Positions 50,226 to 58,728 of a stretch of DNA of 64,000 bases are shown here, one piece after another. The translations under genes were made by a program, and so were the position numbers. This DNA is from Lactobacillus sp. ESL0680 (GTDB taxonomy: Bacteria > Bacillota > Bacilli > Lactobacillales > Lactobacillaceae): positions 620,001 to 684,000 of the forward strand of contig NZ_CP113945.1 in NCBI RefSeq assembly GCF_029392855.1, given 5' to 3'. Positions within the stretch are counted from its first letter, which is position 1; each line of letters opens with the position of its first letter. The notes beneath the pieces were generated by a model. The model was not told where the DNA came from. It made no database searches and was given only the letters and a program-made list of their open reading frames with translations.

Positions 50226-51270
50226 TGTTATTGACGTTTCGAACAATAATGCAGGTCTTGACCTAACTAAAATCAAAGCTGATGGCGTGATTGCGAAAGT
50301 AGCCGAAGGTACCAATTTTACTGATTGGACCATGCCTACTTTTATGAGGCAAGCTGATAAAGCACATATGCTTAAAGGCTTGTATTTTTTCGCAAGACCT
50401 GGAGATTGGAAAACACAGGCTGATTTCTTTCTTAGAATTGCCAAGCCATACCTTAAAGACACTATCTTACTGCTTGATTATGAGAGCACTGTGGTAAATT
50501 ATGGCGGTGTGCAATGGGCTAAAAACTGGCTTGACTATGTTTATCAAAAGACGGGCACTAAGCCACTGATTTACATGGGCCTAGCTGACGAAAACTATTA
50601 TGATTGGACATCGGTTGCTAAGAAATACTCTTTGTGGGTGGCACAATACAACGACATGAATATTCATTATGGCTTCAAGGTTCGTACGCTTTACGGTAAG
50701 GTAAATCACTGGCATAAGATGACCATATTTCAGTACACACCTAACGGCAGACTAACAGGTTATCCAGGACCTTTAGATCTGGATGCTTATTATGGTAAGA
50801 GAAGCGATTGGGATAAGCACAAGCATAACGATACAGGAAGTGATGAAGAAATGACTTGGAAAGTTAAGGTACCGATTGCAGCATACGGTGGCTTTTTAGT
50901 AACCAAAAAAGCTGGAGCTACCTTATGGGACAAACCTAATAACGATAAAAAAATCGGAATGCTAAAATATAGCAAACCGATTATTGTTACTGGGTATGAA
51001 AAAGGATTTTACAAAACTAGCAAAGGTTACATTGACCCACGAACTGGTGTCTTTAAGAAAAATCCATTGCTGGATAATCCTGACATCCACAGTGTGATCG
51101 AAGTGACCGGCAATGCTAAGGGTCATGCAGAAGCAGATGGACCAGTGACTGGACGCAAATTTAAGAAAGGCGATAGGTACAAGGCTTATAAGTTACGCAA
51201 AGGTTATCTACTGATTGGTGCAGGAAATGATAAATGGATTAATGGAATAAAAGTAAATATTATTTTATAA
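50218..51270 (+). CDS. Endolysin, GH25 muramidase with C-terminal cell-wall domains
   Basis: 350 aa without signal peptide, so release depends on the holin. GH25 domain covers residues 1-200: DVSNNN (Asp6), LLLDYES (Asp87/Glu89), YMGLADENYYDW, and GPLDLDAYYG. The last 150 residues hold two SH3-like repeats (GATLWDKPNNDKKIG..., KGHAEADGPVTG...) that likely bind the host wall, the second resembling domains of surface-layer-associated proteins. The muramidase cuts peptidoglycan between MurNAc and GlcNAc. Confidence 0.93.
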   Translation: MLNVIDVSNNNAGLDLTKIKADGVIAKVAEGTNFTDWTMPTFMRQADKAHMLKGLYFFARPGDWKTQADFFLRIAKPYLKDTILLLDYESTVVNYGGVQWAKNWLDYVYQKTGTKPLIYMGLADENYYDWTSVAKKYSLWVAQYNDMNIHYGFKVRTLYGKVNHWHKMTIFQYTPNGRLTGYPGPLDLDAYYGKRSDWDKHKHNDTGSDEEMTWKVKVPIAAYGGFLVTKKAGATLWDKPNNDKKIGMLKYSKPIIVTGYEKGFYKTSKGYIDPRTGVFKKNPLLDNPDIHSVIEVTGNAKGHAEADGPVTGRKFKKGDRYKAYKLRKGYLLIGAGNDKWINGIKVNIIL

Positions 51271-51310
51271 TTGTACAGCGAGCGTTGGTATCTCTACGGG
51301 GACCAATACG

Positions 51311-51354
51311 AAAAGACCGCTCTGGAGGACAAAACCTCTGGAGCGGTCTTTTTT
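51311..51354 (+). terminator. Strong terminator after the lysis genes
   Basis: AAGACCGCTC pairs with GAGCGGTCTT, with internal CCTC/GGAG-type pairing, followed by TTTTTT. A TTGGT/ACCAA hairpin precedes it (about 51285-51308). Ends the late operon. Confidence 0.95.
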
Positions 51355-51389
51355 GTGTTTATTTTGGTAAAAATTAATACTAACCAGTT

Positions 51390-52058
51390 CTAAGATATCT
51401 TTTTATTAATATATTTAGTTATGCCTTGCTTAGTCATTCTACAATATGATATTAATGCATAATTTGTTATAGTTGCAACTAGAATCGTAATTGTGACCAC
51501 ATAAAATGAAGTGACAGTATTAAAACTTAGAAAAACAATAAATATTAAAATAATTGACCATAAAATTATATTTATGATACCCAATATATGATTTGAAACT
51601 TTTTTGTCAAAGCTTATCACAGTATAAGATTCCCTAGAAAATCTCCATATAGCTCCTATTGCCCAACCTCCTAATACTGACAAGCATATTACAGCTGGTT
51701 GACGATGATTCCCGCTTTTAGGAATTATTGAAGCCAATACTGCAATAAGTACGGATAAGCAATTAATTCTTTGAAGATGGGCATTGCACCAACCATTATA
51801 ATACTTCAAAACTTTTTTATAAGCTTTTTTATTAAGATCCTTTTTTATAGATTTTTTAACATTATCATTTTTAATTAAATATAATAGTACTGAAAAAAAG
51901 TAAAGGTTTATAAAAAGAAAGCTCATATTGTTGCTCAAATATAAATATTTTTTACAATGATTTATAAGTGATAATATTAAAATCAATAGTGTTATACATG
52001 TAATATATAATAATCCTTTGTTCCATACAGTTTTTGATTTATAATTTTGTTTAACCAT
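51390..52058 (-). CDS. Lysogeny-type membrane protein (moron) next to attR, unknown
   Basis: 222 aa, about five or six hydrophobic segments, with a polar central stretch (KKDLNKKAYKKVLKYYNGWCNAH in pieces). Very A+T-rich and oriented opposite to the late operon, as expected for a gene expressed in the lysogen. No family recognised; membrane morons at this site may act in exclusion or host fitness. Confidence 0.65.
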   Translation of the reverse strand: MVKQNYKSKTVWNKGLLYITCITLLILILSLINHCKKYLYLSNNMSFLFINLYFFSVLLYLIKNDNVKKSIKKDLNKKAYKKVLKYYNGWCNAHLQRINCLSVLIAVLASIIPKSGNHRQPAVICLSVLGGWAIGAIWRFSRESYTVISFDKKVSNHILGIINIILWSIILIFIVFLSFNTVTSFYVVTITILVATITNYALISYCRMTKQGITKYINKKIS

Positions 52059-52229
52059 TATTCTAACTTAATTTCTGTCTGAATTAATAAGTTATATTAT
52101 ATACTAATAATATGAATAAAGGCAATAATGATTATTAAACTAAAAAAATCATAGATTAAATAATTAAGATTATTTAGTAAATGGGTTTTCTCTATTTTTA
52201 CTGGTACATAGGGAATTACAGCTTATATT

Positions 52230-52252
52230 TTTGCCCATCAATTTGCCCATCA
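52230..52252. promoter_or_regulatory. TTTGCCCATCA pair near attR (putative integrase arm sites)
   Basis: Copies at 52230-52240 and 52242-52252 (one base apart), about 90 bp inside the attR core, in the same orientation as the pair near attL. In the circular phage the two pairs would flank the core as P and P' arms. Confidence 0.65.
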
Positions 52253-52342
52253 GAGACAAAATTTTCATAGTTTCTTAAAAACACATTTCCCGTTAAATCA
52301 ACGTTTTACGTTCTTAAAATGCCTTTAAAATGCCTAGTTTTC

Positions 52343-52369
52343 TTCGGTTCGAGCCCGGATATCCCAATA
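52343..52369. repeat. attR core repeat
   Basis: Exact 27-bp copy of 7119-7145. Only the 3' fragment of tRNA-Gln is duplicated here. The span 52059-52342 has no gene beyond the arm-type repeats; it is A+T-rich. Confidence 0.95.
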
Positions 52370-52381
52370 TTCATGATTTGT

Positions 52382-52424
52382 CTTAGTTTCAACTAGCTTA
52401 AAGCGTTGATACTAAGGCATTTTT
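52382..52424 (+). terminator. Displaced terminator of the tRNA operon
   Basis: CTTAGTTTCAAC (52382-52393) pairs with GTTGATACTAAG (52404-52415), one mismatch, followed by a T-rich tail. Before integration it would lie right after tRNA-Gln; the prophage has separated it from its tRNAs by 45 kb. Confidence 0.7.
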
Positions 52425-52544
52425 ATTTTTTACGATTTTTTACGATTTTTTGAAATTAACTGAAATCAACCGAAAAAGCATAAATCGGTGCAATGATGGA
52501 TTAATCAAAATATCTTAAAATTGGTATAGTTGAACGCTGAAAAG

Positions 52545-52553
52545 TGCTATAAT
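52545..52553 (+). promoter_or_regulatory. Extended -10 promoter, RNA of unknown function
   Basis: TGCTATAAT is an extended -10; the -35 is poor. The following 200 bp hold no frame I can support but contain a GGGG/CCCC stem with TTTT (about 52639-52666) and one AAGCCTTGC copy (52683-52691) shared with the toxin locus, perhaps a relic of an older copy. Confidence 0.4.
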
Positions 52554-52741
52554 ATCAAGTGTTCAGCAATTTAATTATCTATTAGCTTAGATACCTAAAG
52601 GGCTTCTTTTTTGTTTGGAAGGCTGCAATATTGGTTACAGGGGTCTTTGATTTACCGCCCCTTTTAAGAGTTAAATAGCGGTAAGCCTTGCTGGATAACG
52701 AAACGTTATTGAGTTATTCAGTCGTGTTTTACGACGGTATT

Positions 52742-52836
52742 AAAAAATCCTCTGCATTAGCAGAGGATCATTTTAATGATTGCCTAAAATGACTGGTTTT
52801 AGGACTTTTAAGGTTTAAAGCCTTGCTACATTTTAT
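52742..52836 (-). ncRNA. Candidate type I antitoxin RNA
   Basis: A minus-strand promoter (TTGACA 52871-52866, 17 bp, TAAAAT 52848-52843) predicts a start at about 52836. Transcription would end at ATCCTCTGC/GCAGAGGAT (52747-52768) with six U (52747-52742), giving about 95 nt. The first 19 nt of this RNA are complementary, with two mismatches, to 52952-52970, which spans the toxin start codon. Confidence 0.65.
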
Positions 52837-52842
52837 GGCTTC

Positions 52843-52892
52843 ATTTTACGTGGAATTATTAGCATTGTCAATGTATAAAATTCTGGTAAAAT
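52843..52892. promoter_or_regulatory. Back-to-back promoters of antitoxin RNA and toxin mRNA
   Basis: Leftward: TTGACA N17 TAAAAT (52871-52843). Rightward: TTGTCA (52865-52870), 16 bp, extended -10 TGGTAAAAT (52884-52892). The -35 elements overlap on opposite strands, so the promoters may compete. Confidence 0.6.
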
Positions 52893-52956
52893 GACAAATG
52901 GAATTACCTGAAATCCGACTAATTTCAATAATGATAATTCTAGGAGGCGAGAAGCC

Positions 52957-53052
52957 TTGCGAAATTTTATAATTGGCGTTGTGTCTGGTATACTCGCCAA
53001 TGTTATTGCTGAATTGATTTTAGATTACCTCAAAAATCATAGTAAGAAATAA
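52957..53052 (+). CDS. Type I toxin-like hydrophobic peptide (Fst/Lpt-like)
   Basis: 31 aa from a TTG at 52957, with TAGGAGG 9 bp upstream. One transmembrane helix (FIIGVVSGILANVIAELIL) followed by a polar, basic end (KNHSKK), the build of Fst/Lpt-type toxins that damage membranes. It has its own promoter, about 58-nt leader and terminator. The start codon lies inside AAGCCTTGC, the segment complementary to the antisense RNA. Family membership is by resemblance; host-encoded, outside the prophage. Confidence 0.7.
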   Translation: MRNFIIGVVSGILANVIAELILDYLKNHSKK

Positions 53053-53057
53053 TCTTT

Positions 53058-53095
53058 AAAGGAGAGCGTGTGGGTAATACCACTGCTCTCTTTTT
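53058..53095 (+). terminator. Terminator of the toxin mRNA
   Basis: AAAGGAGAGC pairs with GCTCTCTTTT (one G-T), with inner GTGG/CCAC pairing, then TTTTT. It lies 6 bp after the toxin stop. Confidence 0.9.
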
Positions 53096-53200
53096 GTTAT
53101 AGCAGGTTTAATTAGCTGAGATACTGAAATAGTATTTGAAGGATGGAATTAAAAACTGTAGTAATTGTCAGAAATATTTTTGAGTCATCCTAATTTATAA

Positions 53201-53231
53201 GGCTTCCGCCAAAATGGCAGGAGCTTTTTTA
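53201..53231 (+). terminator. Terminator-like hairpin before the MerR gene 3' end
   Basis: GCTTCCGCC and GGCAGGAGC form a stem with one mismatch and one wobble, then TTTTTT on the plus strand. The rest of 53096-53247 holds no gene. Confidence 0.5.
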
Positions 53232-53247
53232 CAACAATCTAATGAAA

Positions 53248-53682
53248 TTATTCATGGTGTCCCATCTTAGCTAAATATGCCGCGAAACTTTCATCTTCAG
53301 TAATCACACCAGCTTGTTTTCCCTCATACCAGTTAATTTTATCATTCAAAATTTGTAGGTGATGCTGGACCTCGTCCAATTGCTTCAAAAAATTCTGTTT
53401 AGTTGCGCGAAGTAATTCGAGCCGTTCGGGGATTGTTTGATCGCCTTGACTGCGCCAAGCAACGTATTTTTTCAAATCAATAATACTCATTCCTGTACCT
53501 TTAAGGTGTTCCAGGAATTTCATCCATTGCACGTCAGCGTCGACATAAAAGCGGTGGCAATTGGCTGAACGTTGCGGTTTAATTAATTCTTCTTTTTCGT
53601 AAAAGCGCAACGTTGACGGCTTTAGGTCAAACAGTGCACTAAATTCCGCAATACTATATTTGTGTTCCATAGTCTCTGTCAT
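53248..53682 (-). CDS. MerR-family transcriptional regulator
   Basis: 144 aa. N-terminal winged HTH: YSIAEFSALFDLKPSTLRFYEKEELIKPQR, quoted here as YSIAEFSALF and LRFYEKEELI, then a long dimerisation helix (LLRATKQNFLKQLDEVQHHL). No Cys metal site, so the ligand is probably organic or redox. Divergent from the CMD-cupin gene, whose promoter has a MerR-type dyad. AGAGGAA precedes the ATG. Confidence 0.9.
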   Translation of the reverse strand: MTETMEHKYSIAEFSALFDLKPSTLRFYEKEELIKPQRSANCHRFYVDADVQWMKFLEHLKGTGMSIIDLKKYVAWRSQGDQTIPERLELLRATKQNFLKQLDEVQHHLQILNDKINWYEGKQAGVITEDESFAAYLAKMGHHE

Positions 53683-53723
53683 TATTTTTCCTCTTTATTT
53701 AATAAAGTAATTCTAACATCGCC

Positions 53724-53754
53724 TTGACTTAAAGTTAACTTTAAGTTTTATACT
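53724..53754 (+). promoter_or_regulatory. MerR-type promoter with 19-bp spacer and palindromic operator
   Basis: TTGACT (53724-53729), 19-bp spacer, TATACT (53749-53754). An 18-bp perfect palindrome, CTTAAAGTTAACTTTAAG (53728-53745), fills the spacer. Overlong spacers with a central dyad are the hallmark of MerR-activated promoters. Confidence 0.85.
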
Positions 53755-53784
53755 GGTGGCAATTAATTTAAGGAGGCTTTTAAA

Positions 53785-54519
53785 ATGGCTAAAAAACAAA
53801 CAGCAGGTCGGGAAAATTTAGGTAAGTTTGCACCGCAATTTGCGGCTCTAAACGATGATGTTTTATTTGGACAGGTTTGGTCTAAAGAAAATGAACTGTC
53901 AGCTCATGATCGTTCTCTGGTAACAATTGCTGCACTGATGGCAATGGGCAACACAGAACAAATTACCACTCATTTGAAAATTGGCAAGCAACATGGCATC
54001 ACTAAAGAAGAAATTGTTGCCGAAATTACACAGCTTGCATTTTATGTTGGCTGGCCCAAAGCCTGGTCGACCTTTAATCGTGCTAAGGAAATTTGGTCAG
54101 ATGATGTTGATACAACTGAAGTTAAACAGCCGGGAGTGTTTGCGACAGGACCAAGTAATGATCGTTATGTGCAGTATTTCGTAGGTAAAAGCTATAATAA
54201 GGCTTTGGTTTCACCGAATGGTAAGGATGTAACTGTGCCGGTTAGCAATGTTACCTTTGAGCCAGGGTGCCATAATAATTGGCATATTCACCATGACGGC
54301 AGTCAGATTTTGCTCGCAGTTGGTGGTCGTGGTTGGTATCAAGAATGGGGTAAGCAGCCGCAAGAATTAAATCCAGGTGATGTAGTAGTTGTTCACGATG
54401 GGGTTAAGCACTGGCATGGAGCTGCTAAAGATTCATGGTTTAGCCACTTAGCGATTACGACTGGTTCAACGCAGTGGTTAGAGCCAGTTGTTAATGATGA
54501 ATATAACAAGCTGCCATAA
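53785..54519 (+). CDS. Carboxymuconolactone decarboxylase-cupin fusion protein
   Basis: 244 aa after AAGGAGG. Residues 1-110 form a CMD/AhpD-like domain (SAHDRSLVTIAALMAMGN, HLKIGKQHGITKEEI); residues 135-235 form a cupin with the metal motif HNNWHIHHDGSQ and GDVVVVHDGVKHWHG. The CMD part lacks the CxxC of AhpD. Likely a small-molecule or stress-linked enzyme controlled by the adjacent MerR protein. Confidence 0.88.
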   Translation: MAKKQTAGRENLGKFAPQFAALNDDVLFGQVWSKENELSAHDRSLVTIAALMAMGNTEQITTHLKIGKQHGITKEEIVAEITQLAFYVGWPKAWSTFNRAKEIWSDDVDTTEVKQPGVFATGPSNDRYVQYFVGKSYNKALVSPNGKDVTVPVSNVTFEPGCHNNWHIHHDGSQILLAVGGRGWYQEWGKQPQELNPGDVVVVHDGVKHWHGAAKDSWFSHLAITTGSTQWLEPVVNDEYNKLP

Positions 54520-54604
54520 AATAATTGGAAGAAGTTAATTATGCTAGTTTTGGACGACTAGTTGCAAATAAATGGCTGCTCTCAATGCATTAGGAGGCAA
54601 TAGA

Positions 54605-55468
54605 ATGTCGATCTTGGAAGAAAAGTATGCTTTAAATAATGGAATTAAAATTCCCAAATTGGGTTTTGGTACATGGTTGATTAATAATACTAAAGTTGTA
54701 AGTGCGGTTCAGCACGCAGCTCAACTGGGATACCGCCTATTTGATACAGCACAGGCTTATGATAACGAAGTTGGCATTGGTGAAGGTCTAAAAGCCACTG
54801 GTCTACCACGTGAGCAATTTTTTGTTACAACTAAGGTGGAAGCTAATTATAAGGATTATCAAACGGTTAAAAAGTCGATTGATATATCGCTGACAAAATT
54901 AGATTTGGATTATCTTGACCTATTGCTAATTCATGCTCCTGAACCATGGGCTGAATTTCATGGCAGTAATCATTATTTTGCGGAAAATTTAGCAGTTTGG
55001 CAGGCAATGGAAGAAGCTGTGCAAGCTGGTAAAGTTCGCTCAATTGGAGTTTCTAATTTTGAACAGGTTGATTTAGATAATATTCTACAAAATTGTACGA
55101 TTAAGCCAGTGGTTAATCAGTTGTTAACCCATATTGGCAATACCAACTTCAAATTAATTGATTACAGTCAGAAAAACGGTCTCTTGGTAGAAGCCTATTC
55201 GCCGATTGCTCATGGGGAAATGATGAAAAATGAGCAGCTAATTAAGTTGGCCAAGAAATATCAGGTATCAATTCCTCAACTAGCTATCAGATATTGTTTA
55301 GAGTTAGGAACTGTGCCGCTGCCTAAGAGCAGAACTCTTAAACATATTGCCGCCAATAGGGATGTAAATTTTACTATCGCGCCGGAAGATATGCAGTTAC
55401 TCAAAGCAATTCCCCATATTAAGGACTATGGTTCTTCAAGCAAGTTCCCAGTTTTTAGCGGCAAATAA
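54605..55468 (+). CDS. Aldo/keto reductase
   Basis: 287 aa from the ATG at 54605 (TTAGGAGG upstream; an in-frame ATG at 54572 is unlikely). AKR catalytic tetrad regions: FDTAQAYDNE (Asp/Tyr), TTKVEANY (Lys), LLIHAPEPW (His); GVSNFEQ and PLPKSRT for NADPH binding. Reduces small carbonyls. Probably co-transcribed with the CMD-cupin gene, so the MerR protein may control both. Confidence 0.92.
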   Translation: MSILEEKYALNNGIKIPKLGFGTWLINNTKVVSAVQHAAQLGYRLFDTAQAYDNEVGIGEGLKATGLPREQFFVTTKVEANYKDYQTVKKSIDISLTKLDLDYLDLLLIHAPEPWAEFHGSNHYFAENLAVWQAMEEAVQAGKVRSIGVSNFEQVDLDNILQNCTIKPVVNQLLTHIGNTNFKLIDYSQKNGLLVEAYSPIAHGEMMKNEQLIKLAKKYQVSIPQLAIRYCLELGTVPLPKSRTLKHIAANRDVNFTIAPEDMQLLKAIPHIKDYGSSSKFPVFSGK

Positions 55469-55481
55469 ATTTACTATAAAT

Positions 55482-55518
55482 AAAAAGACAATTCTCATAA
55501 TTGAGAACTGTCTTTTTT
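55482..55518. terminator. Bidirectional terminator
   Basis: AAAAAGACAATTCTC pairs with GAGAACTGTCTTTTTT with one mismatch. A-run and T-run on both sides suit the convergent reductase and murT genes. Confidence 0.9.
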
Positions 55519-55523
55519 GATTG

Positions 55524-56876
55524 TTACATACCAGCTTTAATAATTTTCTTCTCAGCCATCGTTTTACGCAAGGCGAGAAGGGCAGTATAAGTTGATAAAA
55601 TGTAAACTTTTTTAGTTGGCAGTTTAGCGATTTGCGCGATTAAATCATCGTTATCTTTAGCCACTGTCATATTATCAGGATTAAAACCTGCAACTTCTAA
55701 CCTAAAGTTCATGTCTTTACGCCGCAAGCCGCCAACAATAACGTGTTTAATCTGCTCACGATTTAAGTCTTCGAACTGACCGTCCCAAATCCATGAGGTG
55801 TCAATTCCATCTGCGTGATTGGCGTTAAGCAGTGCAACCAGTGAGTAGTCATCTGGTTCGGTGTTTAACATATGCAGCACTTCGTCAAGCCCCACTGGAT
55901 TTTTAACTAAAATCAAGTCAATATCTTTACCAGCGTAGTTAATTAATTCTTGCCGGCCAAAGACCCGCTTATTGTTAGCAAATGATTGTGCAATTTCATC
56001 ATCATTTAAACTAAACTCACGGGCAACAGAATAAGCAGCCAGAGCGTTATAAATATTGTAAGTACCACCAATGTTGATTGAATAGTCTTTGGCCCCCATT
56101 TGAAATGCCAATTGATTAGGTGTTTGCTCGGTAATCTTGTTGATACTGTATTTCAATTCTGGACGCTTGTAGCCGCAATGAGGACAGAAAAAGTCGCCCA
56201 AGTTGGCATAAATCCGGTCATGAAAGTGAATAACATGGTCACATTGTGGGCACAAGACACCGTCAGTGTTAACGGGAGCTTTTGCATCGTTATCTTTTTG
56301 CGCGGAATCTAAGTCAAACCCGTAGAATACTTTTTTATTAGGCAATGCAACTGATGAAAAGATGCTGGCATCACCATTGGCAATAATTGTTGCTTCAGGA
56401 GCCAGCTTAATGCCATCTACGATTTTGGCATAGGTGGTATAAATTTCTCCATACCTGTCCATTTGGTCACGAAAAATATTGGTCAACACATAGTAACTTG
56501 GGTGAATTAATTCAGTAACCATCTTGACGTTGGCTTCATCAACCTCTAAGACAGCAATCTTACGCTTGACCTTCTTTTGCTTATGAGCTAAGAAGGCAGT
56601 AACAATTCCTTGCTGCATGTTCGAACCTGACGGATTAGTTAGAATGTCGCCGTACTTTTGCTTTAATGCGGCAACAATTAATGATGTCGTCATCGTCTTA
56701 CCATTAGTTCCAGTTACAATGACAGTTTCATAATCATGTGCCAGTGCGTTTAACACCTGCGGGTCAATTTTCATCGCTAACTTGCCAGGAAAACTGGTAC
56801 CGCCTTTTAATACATTATGAAGAAACCAATAGCTTGATTTACCAGCAGCCTTGGCAATTCCTGATTTTAGATTCAT
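55524..56876 (-). CDS. murT: Lipid II isoglutaminyl synthase subunit MurT
   Basis: 450 aa. Mur-ligase ATP site TGTNGKTMTT near residue 57; a four-Cys zinc ribbon (CPQC, CPHC) near residues 205-235; C-terminal DUF1727 domain with LLNANHADGIDTSWIWD. With the GatD amidotransferase it amidates D-Glu of lipid II. In many Firmicutes gatD is the next gene, but here no gatD lies on either side, so the partner must be elsewhere. Confidence 0.93.
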   Translation of the reverse strand: MNLKSGIAKAAGKSSYWFLHNVLKGGTSFPGKLAMKIDPQVLNALAHDYETVIVTGTNGKTMTTSLIVAALKQKYGDILTNPSGSNMQQGIVTAFLAHKQKKVKRKIAVLEVDEANVKMVTELIHPSYYVLTNIFRDQMDRYGEIYTTYAKIVDGIKLAPEATIIANGDASIFSSVALPNKKVFYGFDLDSAQKDNDAKAPVNTDGVLCPQCDHVIHFHDRIYANLGDFFCPHCGYKRPELKYSINKITEQTPNQLAFQMGAKDYSINIGGTYNIYNALAAYSVAREFSLNDDEIAQSFANNKRVFGRQELINYAGKDIDLILVKNPVGLDEVLHMLNTEPDDYSLVALLNANHADGIDTSWIWDGQFEDLNREQIKHVIVGGLRRKDMNFRLEVAGFNPDNMTVAKDNDDLIAQIAKLPTKKVYILSTYTALLALRKTMAEKKIIKAGM

Positions 56877-57021
56877 CTTTATCCCTCACTTTAAAATCAT
56901 TATAACTATAGCATAGCGCCGAGGTGAAAACGAGTTTTCATGACGATTTAACTGCACATAATTTGATTTTCATCTATACTAGTTAAGTTAGGTGAATTTA
57001 ATTTAAACAAAGGAGCAAAAA

Positions 57022-57633
57022 ATGGCACAATTATTTTTTCACTATGGTGCTATGAGTAGTGGTAAAACGATTGAAATTCTTAAGGATACACATAATTATG
57101 AAGCCCAAGGCCGTAAGATTGCGCTCATGACTAGCGGCATTGATAATCGCAGCGGTGTTGGCACGGTTGCTTCAAGAATTGGTCTGCACCGGGATGCAGT
57201 TCCGATTGAATCGCAGACAAATATTTTTGATTATGTCCAAAAATTAAACGCTGAAGATGAAAAACGCGGTGACGGTTCAATTGCCTGCGTCTTTATTGAT
57301 GAGGCACAATTTTTGGAGCGGCATCATGTCTTAGAATGTGCCAGAATAGTTGATGAACTTAAGATACCGGTAATGACATTTGGTCTTAAAAATGATTTTC
57401 AAAACAAATTATTCGAAGGTAGTAAAAACCTTCTGATTTTTGCGGATAAAATTAAGGAAATCAAAACAATTTGCCACTATTGTGGACGTAAGGCTACAAT
57501 GAACTTGCGGATTCACGACGGTCAACCTGTTTATGAAGGTGAGCAAGTTCAAATTGGCGGCGATGAAAGTTATTATCCTGTTTGCCGTTTTCATTATTTT
57601 CACCCAGGAAAGCCAAGAACAAGAGAGGAATAG
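57022..57633 (+). CDS. tdk: Thymidine kinase
   Basis: 203 aa after AAAGGAG. Walker [10 protein letters not shown], then FIDEAQF (lid/Walker B) and a C-terminal zinc site (CHYCGRK... PVCRFHY). Phosphorylates thymidine in nucleotide salvage. Leads the tdk-prfA-prmC-ywlC operon with 6 bp to prfA. Confidence 0.96.
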   Translation: MAQLFFHYGAMSSGKTIEILKDTHNYEAQGRKIALMTSGIDNRSGVGTVASRIGLHRDAVPIESQTNIFDYVQKLNAEDEKRGDGSIACVFIDEAQFLERHHVLECARIVDELKIPVMTFGLKNDFQNKLFEGSKNLLIFADKIKEIKTICHYCGRKATMNLRIHDGQPVYEGEQVQIGGDESYYPVCRFHYFHPGKPRTREE

Positions 57634-57639
57634 ATAAGT

Positions 57640-58728
57640 ATGGATAAAGTTATGGCACAGCTCGAGGGTCTAGTAGCCCATTATGAAGAGCTTCAAGAAA
57701 TGATGGCTGATCCAGAAGTCATCAATGATACTAAGCGCTACATGGAAATCTCAAAAGAAGAGGCAGATTTGCGTGATGTAGTAGAAAAGTATCAAAAATA
57801 TAAGGCAGATAAGCAAGAAATTGCCGATAATAAGGAAATTATTTCAAGCGAAAGTGACAGCGACTTAGTCGAAATGGCTAAGGAAGAAAACCATGATCTT
57901 GAGCAAGAAATCGGTGAATTGGAAGACCAAATTAAGATCTTAATGCTGCCAAAAGACCCCAATGATGATAAGGATATTATCATGGAAATTCGTGGTGCCG
58001 CTGGTGGGGATGAAGCCTCCTTATTTGCTGGTGATTTGCTTAGAATGTATGAAAAATACGCTGAACGGCAAAATTGGCAGGTATCAGTCGTTGATAGTGA
58101 ACCGACAGAAGTTGGTGGCTATAAGCGAATTGCCATTATGATTACTGGTGACAAGGTTTATTCTAAGCTCAAGTACGAAAACGGAGCCCACCGGGTACAA
58201 CGAGTACCGGTAACCGAATCACAAGGTCGGGTGCACACCTCAACTGCAACTGTTGCTGTTATGCCTGAATATGAACAGGTTGATTTGGATCTTGATCCTA
58301 AAGATATTAGGGTTGACGTTTACCGTTCAAGTGGTGCCGGTGGCCAGCACATTAACAAGACCTCCAGTGCCGTGCGGATGACGCACTTGCCAACTGGAAT
58401 TGTGGTTGCGATGCAGGATCAGCGTAGTCAGCAGCAGAACCGGGAAAAGGCAATGCAAATTTTGAAGTCACGAGTTTACGACTATTATGAAAGTCAAAAC
58501 CGTGACCAATATGATGCTAAAAGAAAGAATGCCGTTGGTACTGGTGACCGTTCAGAACGGATTCGGACTTATAATTATCCGCAAAACCGGGTAACCGATC
58601 ACCGAATTGGCTTTACACTAAACAAGCTTGACCGGGTAATGAACGGTGAAATGGATGAAATTATTGATGCGTTAATTTTGTATAACCAAACTAAGCAGTT
58701 AGAGGAGTTGGCCGATCAAAATGCCTAA
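57640..58728 (+). CDS. prfA: Peptide chain release factor 1
   Basis: 362 aa. Stop-codon-reading PxT motif ([14 protein letters not shown]) and catalytic GGQ loop ([12 protein letters not shown]) are both present. Terminates translation at UAA/UAG. Overlaps prmC by 8 bp, which encodes its methylase. Confidence 0.97.
   Translation: MDKVMAQLEGLVAHYEELQEMMADPEVINDTKRYMEISKEEADLRDVVEKYQKYKADKQEIADNKEIISSESDSDLVEMAKEENHDLEQEIGELEDQIKILMLPKDPNDDKDIIMEIRGAAGGDEASLFAGDLLRMYEKYAERQNWQVSVVDSEPTEVGGYKRIAIMITGDKVYSKLKYENGAHRVQRVPVTESQGRVHTSTATVAVMPEYEQVDLDLDPKDIRVDVYRSSGAGGQHINKTSSAVRMTHLPTGIVVAMQDQRSQQQNREKAMQILKSRVYDYYESQNRDQYDAKRKNAVGTGDRSERIRTYNYPQNRVTDHRIGFTLNKLDRVMNGEMDEIIDALILYNQTKQLEELADQNA

Larger units (their letters stand above)
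7119..52369. mobile_element. Complete contractile-tailed (PBSX/Xkd-like) prophage in tRNA-Gln
   Basis: About 45.2 kb bounded by a 27-bp perfect direct repeat. It contains an integrase next to attL, repressor switch, replication, packaging, head, sheath/tube/baseplate, lysis and lysogeny-accessory genes in normal order. Sheath, tube, XkdP/Q/R/S-like and baseplate J genes show a myovirus with a contractile tail. Structural genes look intact except for possible homopolymer frameshifts in the antirepressor and DUF2634 genes. The virion may therefore be functional, but inducibility is not shown by the sequence. Confidence 0.95.

Noticed and set aside
52371-52540. Second attR-like or phage remnant region with TTTTTTACGA repeats
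   Set aside because: Only a short A+T-rich tandem (two copies) next to the tRNA terminator; no att core or gene remains.
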